A stretch of DNA of 63,398 nucleotides from a virus. Location of the stretch: positions 1 through 63,398 of the IMG/VR virus record IMGVR_UViG_3300032271_000550; one strand, written 5' to 3'. The notes below the pieces were generated by a model. It saw only the letters and a list, made by a program, of their open reading frames with translations, was not told the origin of the DNA and did not search any database. Made by a program: the position numbers and the translations under genes. This document shows positions 18,331 through 26,777 of this stretch, piece after piece (position 1 is the stretch's first letter; each line of letters opens with the position of its first letter).

Positions 18331-18354
18331 CAATAGTAAGTTCTAACCTATAAA
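18327..18354 (+). promoter_or_regulatory. strong sigma70-type promoter
   Basis: TTGACA (18327-18332) and TATAAA (18349-18354) are separated by 16 bp, near-consensus. The -35 overlaps the end of the preceding tail gene. The expected start is near 18361, which begins the SD-pairing leader described in the next entry. It would drive the replication operon. Confidence 0.8.
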
Positions 18355-18360
18355 CTCTAA

Positions 18361-18378
18361 TCTCCGTCACTAAGGAGA
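18361..18378 (+). promoter_or_regulatory. leader hairpin covering the ribosome binding site
   Basis: TCTCC (18361-18365) can pair with GGAGA (18374-18378), which contains the SD of the gene at 18384. The predicted transcript start coincides with the first base of the stem. The structure could restrain translation of the operon's first gene. Confidence 0.45.
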
Positions 18379-18383
18379 TAAAC

Positions 18384-18989
18384 ATGAGACGAGTAACCAT
18401 CGCGGTTATAGGTAACGCAAAAACAACCCGTGCCAATGTAGAGGCACTTATCGGTGATGTTGTTGATTCAGTAGATGAAGCAGCAATCGCTACGGTCTAT
18501 GACCAAGCCCAATCTGATGGGCAAGTCTGGGCAGAACAGTACGCACAGGACAAAGAATTACCTGTTTTCCAATACGCGCACAACGCCTACGAAGAACTGA
18601 TTGCCGAAAACAAAGTTGAAGACATTAAGTTTTTTATGCTGTGGGATGACGAAGACCCAGCATGCCAACTAGCCGCATCAATAGCGCAAGAGCACACGAT
18701 TCTTGCTTATGATTTGACTGACGGTTTGATTATGATTCCGCTAAACTCTGAGCCAATTTTACGACCAGTACAAACTGAAATTCCAGTGGCTGAAGAAGTT
18801 TCTGAAGAAGTTCCCGTAGTTGAGGTAATCCTAGTCCCAGAAGAATCAGAAGACCTCTACGAGGACGAGGAAGACGAAAACGAACTTGAGTACGACTTGG
18901 GCGAATTGATGACTCTAGCAATCGAACAGGCTGGCAAGATTTTCGCTCGGTCATTTGCAGAAGAGTTCATAAAGCTGCTAAAAAAGTAG
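18384..18989 (+). CDS. hypothetical protein with Rossmann-like N-terminus and acidic tail, 201 aa
   Basis: The first ~120 residues alternate strands and helices (RRVTIAVIGNAKTTRANVEAL, IKFFMLWDDEDPACQLAASI, TILAYDLTDGLIMIP), as in small nucleotide-binding or SLOG-like folds, but no catalytic motif is clear. Residues ~130-175 are strongly acidic (EVSEEVPVVEVILVPEESED, then EDEEDENELE), followed by a helix and a basic end. It is the first gene of the replication operon. Confidence 0.55.
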   Translation: MRRVTIAVIGNAKTTRANVEALIGDVVDSVDEAAIATVYDQAQSDGQVWAEQYAQDKELPVFQYAHNAYEELIAENKVEDIKFFMLWDDEDPACQLAASIAQEHTILAYDLTDGLIMIPLNSEPILRPVQTEIPVAEEVSEEVPVVEVILVPEESEDLYEDEEDENELEYDLGELMTLAIEQAGKIFARSFAEEFIKLLKK

Positions 18990-18990
18990 C

Positions 18991-19845
18991 ATGGAAACTA
19001 TCAGCACGCAGGCACGTGGTTGCCTTAACTTTTTTGTATCCAATCCGCATTTGCGGATAAATTACCGCACCCTTATGACTGAGCATGGCGTCAGCAAACG
19101 TCGAAGCCTTGCCATTCTTAAGGAGTTGCGAGAAGCAAACTACTTGAAAATTGTTAAACTTGCAGGTGGCGGTACTAACGTTAAACTGGTCACGTCCGAC
19201 GTGCCCACTGTGGGAACGTCTGGTAACAGCTATACAGCTAGTAGTGCTATTTCCAATAGCTATACAGCTAGTAAAGTTAATAAAGCAACAAATAAATTCC
19301 TCGACGAGGTCGAGGGTGAGGAGAATGACGTGGGTTACGACTTTTGGGAAAAGAGGACGTCTAGTGAAAAAGATGAAATCGCTAGAGAACGCGAAAAGCA
19401 CGTGGCTTACAAGAAAGCCGAGTACGCAGAAGCTCGCGAATTAAAAGCGCAGCGACGTAAAGACTTGCACCGTTCTAACCTTGACCCTGTGCACTGGACT
19501 TGCAAAGACGTTGCTTACGAGTTTGCTGACCATATGGCAAACATCTGGACTATTGCTCCGTTTAGCGTGACGCAATCTCGGTTTGTTCAAGCTTTGGCAG
19601 TGTTCCGTAAGCAGCACGACACCAATGGCGCAATTGAGATGAAGATTGTTGAACTTTTCTTTGCTACACTGAAGCAAGACAAGTACACCGACGGTAATCA
19701 CCTTTGGCGTGCGTTTCTGTATAAGGCTCCGTCACTTATTCAGGTTGCTCGTGAGAGCATCGTCTCGACGGAAGAGCGCGAGAACAACGTCATTCGTGAC
19801 CAAGAGCTCGCAGAACGTAAACTATCTATGTTTGATGAGGACTAA
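18991..19845 (+). CDS. winged-helix replication protein (putative initiator), 284 aa
   Basis: The N-terminal ~65 residues form a probable winged helix (LTHs read INYRTLMTEHGVSKRRSLAI, then LKELREANYLKIVK). A charged linker follows, then a helical domain (VHWTCKDVAYEFADHMANIW...FVQALAVFRKQH) resembling phage replication proteins that precede a DnaC-like loader. The next gene is exactly such a loader, overlapping by 1 bp. An initiator or helicase-loading partner is likely; origin binding is inferred. Confidence 0.6.
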   Translation: METISTQARGCLNFFVSNPHLRINYRTLMTEHGVSKRRSLAILKELREANYLKIVKLAGGGTNVKLVTSDVPTVGTSGNSYTASSAISNSYTASKVNKATNKFLDEVEGEENDVGYDFWEKRTSSEKDEIAREREKHVAYKKAEYAEARELKAQRRKDLHRSNLDPVHWTCKDVAYEFADHMANIWTIAPFSVTQSRFVQALAVFRKQHDTNGAIEMKIVELFFATLKQDKYTDGNHLWRAFLYKAPSLIQVARESIVSTEERENNVIRDQELAERKLSMFDED

Positions 19846-20531
19846 TGTACAAGCCAGATGAACTACCAGCACGTCGCCGTACGTGGGTAAAAATTGCCAG
19901 CATTCCGCCAGCCAAACTTGGTTGGACTTTGGAAGACTGCGTTGATGTTCCAGCAGACAATATGAAGATTCTAACCAAGTGGACTTCAGCAATTTACGAT
20001 GACAAAGTCATTCGTGCTGAGGGTAAGCAGACTTGCGGCATTGGACTTATGTTATATGGGCTTCCAGGGCGCGGAAAAACTACTGTCGCAAGCACGTTGA
20101 TTCAGGAAGTGCTACGCAAGTCACCGCCAGAGATTCTAGGAATGACCCCAGGCAAGATTGTTTCTCGACCTTGCTATTTCATTACCTACAACGGATTGCT
20201 AGACCTTAAGGGCGCTATCATGGATGACCATGAGCCAGAGGACGAGTTGCTTTACAACGGCATTCTAGGCGAGGCTATTGATGACGCTTATAATGTTCGC
20301 GTGCTAGTCCTAGATGACGTAGGCAAGGAGCATGCAAGCGCATCGGGGTGGCAGAAGAACATGCTTCACCACGTGCTTCGTACCCGTTTTAATAATGGTC
20401 TTCCAACCATTGTCACCACCAATATCAAAATTGATGACTGGGAAGCCCATTACGGTTCTGCCACTCAATCTTTTGTACACGAAGCGTTTATCTATGTGAA
20501 CATGGACTCTGCTTCAGATTTGAGGAAGTAA
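19845..20531 (+). CDS. DnaC-like AAA+ helicase loader, 228 aa
   Basis: Walker A GLPGRGKTT (about residues 71-79), Walker B VLVLDDVGKE (about 159-168) and sensor region TIVTTNIKIDDW match the DnaC/IstB AAA+ family. It would load the DnaB-like helicase encoded at 21234. Start and stop overlap both neighbours (TAATG, TAATG). Confidence 0.88.
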   Translation: MYKPDELPARRRTWVKIASIPPAKLGWTLEDCVDVPADNMKILTKWTSAIYDDKVIRAEGKQTCGIGLMLYGLPGRGKTTVASTLIQEVLRKSPPEILGMTPGKIVSRPCYFITYNGLLDLKGAIMDDHEPEDELLYNGILGEAIDDAYNVRVLVLDDVGKEHASASGWQKNMLHHVLRTRFNNGLPTIVTTNIKIDDWEAHYGSATQSFVHEAFIYVNMDSASDLRK

Positions 20532-20830
20532 TGTCTAACAGACGACTACTTCAAGTCTTTATTAGCGGTAAGTCAGACAACCCAGGTCCAGGAATTTTTG
20601 AAGTCAACACGGACCCTGACAGAAACCTGTCATGTACTTGCCCAGGTTTTAAATCCAAAGCTACTTGCAAGCACACAGAACTTGTGGAACGCAAAATTGA
20701 GATTAGTGGCGGTGTTTATCCTTTTGAGTTTTCAGAAAAAGTAACCGCTGATGAACTTAAAAAAGCTATGGAAAGCGAAGAGGCATTTCGCGAACTGGTC
20801 ATCATGCACGGCAAGGTAGAGGTTTATTGA
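20531..20830 (+). CDS. SWIM zinc-finger protein, 99 aa
   Basis: Contains CTCPGFKSKATCKHTELV, the CxCx(n)CxH SWIM signature, at about residues 36-53. SWIM domains bind DNA or proteins and occur in recombination mediators. Position between the loader and the helicase suggests a replication or recombination accessory role. Confidence 0.7.
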   Translation: MSNRRLLQVFISGKSDNPGPGIFEVNTDPDRNLSCTCPGFKSKATCKHTELVERKIEISGGVYPFEFSEKVTADELKKAMESEEAFRELVIMHGKVEVY

Positions 20831-21237
20831 TGCAGGGCAACGACATTAGCAATGCTATGCCACAGCGTGTTATAGTTACTGCAGATGTCATCACGGACAC
20901 GTATGAAGACAAGAGCAAGGTTCTTGGCGTAATACCTGTGAGCAAGCGGCGTAAAGAGTACAACAGGCTGGTATTAAGCCACCTATACATGACTACGCTA
21001 AAACGCGGCATCACAATGGAGCTGGTAAGCTTTACTCATTCGGAGGACGAGATGGTAAAGTTAATGCTTCATCTAGACAAGATTGGAACGAATCCTTTTC
21101 GTTACGGCTCGTCTTACAGGTCGGTCGATAAGTTGGTTGAAGAACTGCCTTATCGCCCAGAGGTTATCGGTGTAATAGATATCCCGTCGCGACTACTACG
21201 GTACGGTCGATGGGGAATGGACTTTCCTTCATTATGA
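20830..21237 (+). CDS. hypothetical protein, 135 aa
   Basis: The ATG at 20830 overlaps the preceding TGA (TGATG); an upstream TTG at 20827 is in frame but unneeded. The sequence (VIVTADVITDTYEDKSKVLGV, KEYNRLVLSHLYMTTLKRGI) looks globular. No family recognised. Embedded in the replication operon with overlaps on both sides. Confidence 0.6.
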   Translation: MQGNDISNAMPQRVIVTADVITDTYEDKSKVLGVIPVSKRRKEYNRLVLSHLYMTTLKRGITMELVSFTHSEDEMVKLMLHLDKIGTNPFRYGSSYRSVDKLVEELPYRPEVIGVIDIPSRLLRYGRWGMDFPSL

Positions 21238-22460
21238 GTACAGAAGCAAAACTATTAAGCGCGGCTATTCAAATCCGCGACCTATCCCCGCTATTTGAGC
21301 GCGGTGTGTCAGACCATTGGTTTTCCAACGATGATGACAAGCGTGTATGGACTTACCTACGCACGCACTTTTCCAAGTATGGCGAATGCCCTAGCGAAGA
21401 AGTTGTCACCGCGAACTTTCCTACGTATCGGATTGCGGAACTAAGCGACTCAATTGACTTCCTGCTAGACGACCTAGTAGACCGACGTCGCAAACTTTCT
21501 ATCAGCAACACTTTGCGCCTTGCGGTAGAAGAAATCCAGAACAATAAGGACCACGAATCCGCTTTGCTTTTAATGCAGAGCGGTATCGTAAAGCTCGAAG
21601 AAGAGGGCCTTAACCAGACCTCAGACGTCAACCTTATTACGACTACCGAGTCACGCTGGGATGACTATGTATTTCGCAAGAATAATCCAGGTTTGCTTGG
21701 TGTTGCCACTGGATTCCCAACGATTGACGCGGTAACCAATGGTTTGCAAAAGGGTCAGTTAATTGTCGTGGTTGCCACGCCTAAAACTGGTAAGTCAACT
21801 CTGGCATTGCAAATTGCAAACAACATTCACAAGCAGGGTCTATCACCAATGTTTCAGTCGTTTGAGATGACAAACCGTGAACAGCAAGACCGATACGATT
21901 CAATGCGTGCTCAGGTTTCTCACAACCGTCTCATAACAGGTAAGCTGACTGCCGAAGAAGAAAAGCGCTACAAAGACTCGCTGGAACTTATGGCTGATGA
22001 CCCGACCAGCTTTTGGCTGGTGGACTCGGCTCACGGAATTACTACCTCAGCGATTCACAGCAAAGTTCAAACACTACAGCCTGACGTAATCTTTATTGAC
22101 GGCGTCTACCTGATGCTTGACGAAAACACGGGAGAGTCCAACACCCCACAGGCTTTGACTGGTATTACCCGTTCACTAAAGCGGCTTGCTCAAAAGACCA
22201 ATAAGCCAGTAGTAATTACCACGCAGGCGCTTAACTGGAAGTCTAAAAAGGGTAAGGTGACTACTGACTCAATTGGTTACTCATCATCGTTCCTACAGGA
22301 CGCAGACGTCGTGTTCGGCCTTGAGCGTGAAGATGAGAATGTAGATGACACCAGAACCCTAAAGGTTATGGCATCGCGCCAGAGCGGTAACGTGGAGGCT
22401 TCGCTAATGTGGGATTGGTCAACAGGTCTATTCCGTGAAATGAGCAGTGACGACGTATGA
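21234..22460 (+). CDS. replicative DNA helicase (DnaB/RecA-fold), 408 aa
   Basis: The ATG at 21234 overlaps the preceding stop (ATGA) and is preferred to an in-frame ATG at 21210. Residues 1-100 form a DnaB-like N-terminal helical domain (MSTEAKLLSAAIQ...FERGVSDHWFSND). The C-terminal RecA fold has Walker A ATPKTGKST (about 181-189), Walker B VIFIDGVYL and the DnaB-type RQ-SGN end motif (ASRQSGNVEASLMWDW). It would act as the fork helicase. Confidence 0.9.
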   Translation: MSTEAKLLSAAIQIRDLSPLFERGVSDHWFSNDDDKRVWTYLRTHFSKYGECPSEEVVTANFPTYRIAELSDSIDFLLDDLVDRRRKLSISNTLRLAVEEIQNNKDHESALLLMQSGIVKLEEEGLNQTSDVNLITTTESRWDDYVFRKNNPGLLGVATGFPTIDAVTNGLQKGQLIVVVATPKTGKSTLALQIANNIHKQGLSPMFQSFEMTNREQQDRYDSMRAQVSHNRLITGKLTAEEEKRYKDSLELMADDPTSFWLVDSAHGITTSAIHSKVQTLQPDVIFIDGVYLMLDENTGESNTPQALTGITRSLKRLAQKTNKPVVITTQALNWKSKKGKVTTDSIGYSSSFLQDADVVFGLEREDENVDDTRTLKVMASRQSGNVEASLMWDWSTGLFREMSSDDV

Positions 22461-23398
22461 GACTAGAAGAGATGGAGCGCGTGCTAGAGCGCTTAAACAT
22501 TGATGTAATTAACGTGCGAGGTAATGAGATTCTTGCACTATGCCCAGGTCACAAAGAGATTACTGGCAAAGAGGACCGTAACCCATCATGGTGGATTAAC
22601 GCCGAGACTGGTGCTCACATTTGTTTTTCTTGCGGGTTTAAAGGCAGCCTATGGTCGCTTATTGCAACTGCCCAAAACCTCAAAGACGCTAATGGTTTTC
22701 TAGACTACGCAGATGCTAAAGACTGGCTGTACCTGTCATTTGACAACATTCAGCTAGGCGTACCTGATGAAGAAATAGAGCAAGAATCCATATTTAAGGA
22801 AGTAACTCAGATTACTGAGTCACGTTTGGCTTTGTTTACTTACCCGCCAGAGCACGCACTTAAAGCCCGCGGGTTTACTTTGCAGGCCGCAGAGAAGCAC
22901 CAGCTGTTGTGGGATACTGCACATTCTAATTGGATTTCAGTAATTCGTGACCCCTATTCAAATAAATTGCTGGGTTGGCAGGAGAAAGGTTTTTCTCGCC
23001 GTTATTTCCGTAATTACCCAACTGGAGTCGAAAAATCAACCACTTTGTTTGGATTAAACCGTTACAAGGGCGGACGCATGATAGTTGTAGAGTCTCCGCT
23101 TGACGTAGTAAGATTGGAGTCTATTGGAGTTACTGGTGGCGTGTCCACTTACGGCTCCATGATTTCTAACGCACAAATTGAGTTAATCAAAGATGCAGAA
23201 GAAATTGTGTTTGCTTTGGACAATGACGAGTCAGGTATCAACGCATCTAAAAAAATGCTAGAGCAAAACTTTGAAGCTTGGTTCTTTAGCTATGCCCACA
23301 CAGACATGAAAGACATTGGAGCCATGAGCAGACTCGAAATCCTTACAGGATTGGATAACGCCAAGCACTCCGTACATGGACTAGGGGCTATCGAATGA
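22457..23398 (+). CDS. DNA primase (CHC2 zinc finger + TOPRIM), 313 aa
   Basis: A CHC2-type zinc finger (CPGH at residue ~31, CFSC at ~57) is followed by a TOPRIM domain with the glutamate VVESPLDVVRL and the DxD ALDNDESG. It is shorter than bacterial DnaG and lacks an obvious helicase-binding domain; it overlaps the helicase gene by 4 bp, so the two probably act together. Confidence 0.87.
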   Translation: MRLEEMERVLERLNIDVINVRGNEILALCPGHKEITGKEDRNPSWWINAETGAHICFSCGFKGSLWSLIATAQNLKDANGFLDYADAKDWLYLSFDNIQLGVPDEEIEQESIFKEVTQITESRLALFTYPPEHALKARGFTLQAAEKHQLLWDTAHSNWISVIRDPYSNKLLGWQEKGFSRRYFRNYPTGVEKSTTLFGLNRYKGGRMIVVESPLDVVRLESIGVTGGVSTYGSMISNAQIELIKDAEEIVFALDNDESGINASKKMLEQNFEAWFFSYAHTDMKDIGAMSRLEILTGLDNAKHSVHGLGAIE

Positions 23399-24978
23399 GC
23401 TTTGTAGGTAAACTGCTTCCTTATCAGCCAGAGGCTGTAGAGAAAATGTGCAACCGTGGCAAGATGCTGGTTGCTTATGACCTTGGCCTTGGTAAAACTG
23501 TTCTTACTATTGCTGCGATTGAGCAACTTATGGATGAGCGCAAAGTTACTGAGCCAGGTTTAGTTATTTGCTTGTCTAGCCTTAAATACCAGTGGGCAGA
23601 GTCTATTAAGAAGTTTACTAACGGCTCTAAACCGCTTGTCATTGATGGAACAGCAGAGCAACGTAAAAAGCAGTATGACCGAGCATTTAAGTGGCGCTCT
23701 ACTGGTATTGACTACGTAATCATGAACTATGAGCAAGTCGTTAATGACTGGGATTACGTCAACAAATTACCTCGCGGCTTCATTGTTCTTGATGAGGCTA
23801 CCGCTATTAAGTCGTTTAAATCAAAGCGTGCTAAGGCTACTAAGAAGTTGGCAACCTGCGAGTACAGGTTTGCTTTGACAGGAACACCCGTCGAGAACGG
23901 TAAGCCCGAAGAACTTTACAGCATTATGCAGTTTGTTGACGATAGCGTTCTTGGACGCTTTGACAAGTTTGATGCTACGTTTATTGTGCGTAACGCATGG
24001 GGTGGCGTAGACCGCTACCGCAACCTGCCTACTTTGCACGAAAAGATGAAAGAGGCATCTGTGCGTAAAGCACAGAAAGACCCAGACGTTGCACCTTTCT
24101 TGCCCTCTACAATCCACAAAGACCCAATCCTTGTATCGCTAGACCGTAAGACCGCGCAGTTGTATAAGCGCATTGTTGATGACCTTATGCTAGACCTTGA
24201 CAACGCTCAAGAGATGTTTGGCGGGTCGTTTAACATCATGGCTCACTATGGCTATGAGAAGTCCTGGGGAGGTCGTGGAGACGAGTTGCAGGGTCAAGTT
24301 ATGTCTAAGGTAGGCGCACTTAAAATGCTCGCCTGCTCGCCTCAGTTGCTAAAGACTAGCGCCCAGAAGTTTAAAGCTGGAAACGGTGAAGGGTCTGCAT
24401 ACGCAGCCGAGCTAGATGACGAAGAACTACTTGACGGTTTGGCTAATACCAAACTAGATAAGTTTGTCGCCTACGTTAAAGACTTCCTAGAGCAAGACGA
24501 AAAGAACAAGTTAGTAGTGTTCTGCTCTTACGTGGACATGGTAGACCTTATCGCTGACCGCCTTGGTCAAGATATCTCAGTAACTTACACAGGTCAACTA
24601 GACGCTAAGACTAAGGAGAAACACAAGAATGCTCTCAATAATGACCCTAATGTTCGTGTATTCGTTAGCTCTGACGCTGGTGGTTACGGTGTCGACCTCC
24701 CAGCGGCAAACATGCTTATTAATTATGATTTGCCTTGGAGCAGTGGCCTTGCTACTCAACGTAATGGGCGAATTCGTCGTGCCTCTTCTGAATGGAAAAC
24801 TATTGTAATCCAAGACTTCCTAATCTCAGGTTCTATCGAGGTTCGCCAGTTTGATGCCTTACAGCAGAAGAACGCTGTAGCTTCAGCCGTTATTGACGGT
24901 GAGGGCATTAATGATAAAGGCGGAGTAGACTTGACAATAGGCACACTTCGTGGTTTTCTATTAGATACGTCTGTATAG
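23395..24978 (+). CDS. SNF2/SF2-type DNA helicase, 527 aa
   Basis: Motif I DLGLGKT (residues ~29-35), motif II LDEATAIKSF (a DEAT variant of DEAH/DEGH), motif III LTGTPVENG, and C-terminal helicase motifs IV-VI (VFCSYVDMVDLI, VSSDAGGYGVDLPAA, RNGRIRRASS). This matches phage SNF2-like helicases used in replication or recombination. It overlaps the primase by 4 bp. Confidence 0.9.
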   Translation: MSFVGKLLPYQPEAVEKMCNRGKMLVAYDLGLGKTVLTIAAIEQLMDERKVTEPGLVICLSSLKYQWAESIKKFTNGSKPLVIDGTAEQRKKQYDRAFKWRSTGIDYVIMNYEQVVNDWDYVNKLPRGFIVLDEATAIKSFKSKRAKATKKLATCEYRFALTGTPVENGKPEELYSIMQFVDDSVLGRFDKFDATFIVRNAWGGVDRYRNLPTLHEKMKEASVRKAQKDPDVAPFLPSTIHKDPILVSLDRKTAQLYKRIVDDLMLDLDNAQEMFGGSFNIMAHYGYEKSWGGRGDELQGQVMSKVGALKMLACSPQLLKTSAQKFKAGNGEGSAYAAELDDEELLDGLANTKLDKFVAYVKDFLEQDEKNKLVVFCSYVDMVDLIADRLGQDISVTYTGQLDAKTKEKHKNALNNDPNVRVFVSSDAGGYGVDLPAANMLINYDLPWSSGLATQRNGRIRRASSEWKTIVIQDFLISGSIEVRQFDALQQKNAVASAVIDGEGINDKGGVDLTIGTLRGFLLDTSV

Positions 24979-24986
24979 GAGACACG

Positions 24987-25157
24987 ATGCCCACGTATGA
25001 ATACAAATGCCCAAAGTGCCAAAAGGTTTTTGAGATTAACCACTCAATGACTGAACATCCAAAGCCAGCATGTTTGGATTGTGTAGTACCATTAAACCGA
25101 GTATTTAAATTAGCAGGCGTTACTTTTAAAGGTGGCGGCTGGGGAAGCAGTAGATAA
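24987..25157 (+). CDS. FmdB-family zinc-ribbon miniprotein, 56 aa
   Basis: MPTYEYKCPKCQKVFEI, a second Cys pair (CLDC) and the ending FKGGGWGSSR are diagnostic of the FmdB family of putative regulators. SD GGAGA precedes it. The stop overlaps the next start. In the family the C-terminal 'FKGxG' tail is conserved; the role is unknown. Confidence 0.8.
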   Translation: MPTYEYKCPKCQKVFEINHSMTEHPKPACLDCVVPLNRVFKLAGVTFKGGGWGSSR

Positions 25158-25405
25158 TGCCAGAACAAATGACGTTTGACGAGTGGCTGCAGTACGGTCT
25201 TGACCAGAAATGGTGCGGTCCTGCCGTTTGTGTAACTCATGACGGTCTTCCAATGACCGCAGATGAAGAGCAAGAGATGTATGAACTTGACCCTTGCATT
25301 CATGCGATTAGACTTTATGAGGATGAAGACACTAAGATTAAAGTTGAAGAAAATCATTCACCATCTATCTGGCGTGCAACTAACGCTGGTTACACTGTAG
25401 AATAG
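25157..25405 (+). CDS. hypothetical acidic protein, 82 aa
   Basis: Begins MPEQMTFDEWLQYGLDQKWC, has two Cys near residues 20 and 25 and one near 47, and an acidic C-terminal half. Coupled to the FmdB gene by TAATG. No family recognised. Confidence 0.6.
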   Translation: MPEQMTFDEWLQYGLDQKWCGPAVCVTHDGLPMTADEEQEMYELDPCIHAIRLYEDEDTKIKVEENHSPSIWRATNAGYTVE

Positions 25406-25411
25406 GAAATC

Positions 25412-25543
25412 ATGGCAGTAAAGAAGGGCGGAGGCCCAAAGCCACCTGTTAAGGGAGGCAACTCAGACCGAAAAAACGGCAAGGCAAACAAGAAGCACCC
25501 AAAGGTATTTGACGCAGTAAAGCGTCGTCTTGTAACTAAATAG
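25412..25543 (+). CDS. small basic Gly/Lys-rich protein, 43 aa
   Basis: MAVKKGGGPKPPVKGGNSDR followed by a basic stretch ending RRLVTK. It begins 6 nt after the preceding stop, with a weak AGGAAA SD. Similar in style to the small basic proteins at the left end. Function unknown. Confidence 0.5.
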   Translation: MAVKKGGGPKPPVKGGNSDRKNGKANKKHPKVFDAVKRRLVTK

Positions 25544-25549
25544 TTACTT

Positions 25550-25621
25550 TGACCATTAGCTCAACGGCAGAGCAGAGAGCTGTTAACTCTAAGGTTCCTG
25601 GTTCGAATCCAGGATGGTCAG
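25550..25621 (+). tRNA. tRNA-Asn (GTT)
   Basis: The acceptor arms TGACCAT (25550-25556) and ATGGTCA (25614-25620) pair, the T-arm is CCTGG-TTCGAAT-CCAGG, and the anticodon loop CTGTTAA gives GTT at 25582-25584. No CCA is encoded. It lies 6 nt after a protein gene on the same strand. Confidence 0.92.
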
Positions 25622-25631
25622 CGGACCTTGA

Positions 25632-25647
25632 CTAGCTGAGAAGCTAG
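25632..25647 (+). other. GNRA-loop hairpin after tRNA-Asn
   Basis: CTAGCT (25632-25637), loop GAGA, AGCTAG (25642-25647). It has no T-run, so it may be a processing or stability element between the tRNA and the terminator. Confidence 0.45.
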
Positions 25648-25681
25648 CGACATCCAAAATATATTATTATGGCTAAAGAAA

Positions 25682-25709
25682 AACCCCCAGCATTAATTTG
25701 CTGGGGGTT
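25682..25709. terminator. bidirectional terminator
   Basis: An 11-bp perfect stem AACCCCCAGCA/TGCTGGGGGTT with loop ttaatt. It has an A-rich 5' flank and T-rich 3' side, so it serves the plus-strand replication operon and the convergent minus-strand lysis genes. Confidence 0.9.
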
Positions 25710-25721
25710 TCTCGTTTAATG

Positions 25722-26003
25722 TTACTTTTTCTCCTGGTCGCTAAGCGCCTTTTGGACAGCCTGCGAGAAGGCACTGTTAACATCAAGGTCGGTCACTTTA
25801 CCTGTAGTAGCAATCGCAACTCCGAGTACTGTAGCAACAATAGCCACGGTGCTCGCCCATGCGATTACACCACCCATAACCCAGTTACCGCCAGGGATAG
25901 CGGAGCCAACGCCCATACCGCCTGGAACTGTAACTAGACCGAGACCAACGCTACGCCAAATGATTTGCCAAATGAGAGTCAATGTGGTTTTCACTGGGGA
26001 CAT
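25722..26003 (-). CDS. holin-like membrane protein, 93 aa
   Basis: The start at 26003 (MSPVKTTLTLIWQIIW) has SD AAAAGGAAAA. A longer frame to 26117 would overlap the endolysin and is not needed. Two hydrophobic segments (about residues 6-30 and 36-62, with GNWVMGGVIAWASTVAIVAT) and a charged C-terminus fit a class II holin or a small membrane lysis protein. It lies just downstream of the endolysin in the same operon. Confidence 0.6.
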   Translation of the reverse strand: MSPVKTTLTLIWQIIWRSVGLGLVTVPGGMGVGSAIPGGNWVMGGVIAWASTVAIVATVLGVAIATTGKVTDLDVNSAFSQAVQKALSDQEKK

Positions 26004-26043
26004 AGCTTTTCCTTTTTTAATTTCCTGCGATTGCCGCAGAAAT

Positions 26044-26775
26044 TTAGATGGCTGAAGGCGCACCTGGGGTGACAGGGTGGCTTTCAGTGTGAGCGGGTAC
26101 AACTGGAGCAGGTGCAACAGCTGTGTGTGCAGGTTCGCTGGGAGTTACTGCAGGAGCAGCAGGGGCTGGAGCAGCGTTAGCAGCAGCTAGTGTGTGCAAT
26201 GGCTGAACATCTGCAGGAGCAGATGCAACAGCAGGAGCACCAGTAGCCGAGTGAACCTCACGCTGACCTGGGTGAACGTCTGGAACAACCGAAGCTGGAA
26301 CACCAAACTCGACTAGACGAGCAAAACCAGCAACCCACTTAAGCGAAACAGTGTTAACTGTAACGATACCTGGGATTACAGGTCCAGTATCAGCCGAAAC
26401 ATAGGTGACGGTGTTCTTGTGGGTGTCGACCGACATAACCATACCGATGTGGTCTGTGTTGTTGTTCTTGCCAATCCATGCACCAGTTTCCCAGTCAAAC
26501 AAGACTGCGTCTCCTGGCTTTGCCTTCTTGATGTCAAGGTTCCAAACGCCATTAGCCTGTGCAAGGTGCTTTACAGCTGTGCACGAAACCTGAATTGGGC
26601 GTAGACCCGAAATGTAAGAAAAGCCAAGAGCACAGTCATAGAAGCCATGAACGCGGTTAGGGAAGCCGTGAGTTGTACCATTTAGCCAAGGCAGCTCTTC
26701 ACGCTTCTTGCCCATGAAGGACATGAAGTGGTGAATAATTGCCTGAGCTTCGTGCGAGTTCTGCTGAATAGCCAT
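26044..26775 (-). CDS. CHAP-domain endolysin, 243 aa
   Basis: The CHAP-type amidase/peptidase domain covers about residues 1-155: nucleophile Cys48 (FYDCALGFSYIS), the structural motif KPGDAVLFDW, and His109 (DHIGMVMSV). Residues 170-243 are Ala/Pro/Val-rich and look like a flexible tail instead of a known wall-binding domain. There is no signal peptide, consistent with holin-dependent release. Next downstream is the holin-like gene. Confidence 0.82.
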   Translation of the reverse strand: MAIQQNSHEAQAIIHHFMSFMGKKREELPWLNGTTHGFPNRVHGFYDCALGFSYISGLRPIQVSCTAVKHLAQANGVWNLDIKKAKPGDAVLFDWETGAWIGKNNNTDHIGMVMSVDTHKNTVTYVSADTGPVIPGIVTVNTVSLKWVAGFARLVEFGVPASVVPDVHPGQREVHSATGAPAVASAPADVQPLHTLAAANAAPAPAAPAVTPSEPAHTAVAPAPVVPAHTESHPVTPGAPSAI

Positions 26776-26777
26776 TT

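Noticed and set aside
25622-25660. Second tRNA after tRNA-Asn
   Set aside because: Only a CTAGCT-GAGA-AGCTAG hairpin is present; no acceptor or T-arm can be formed.
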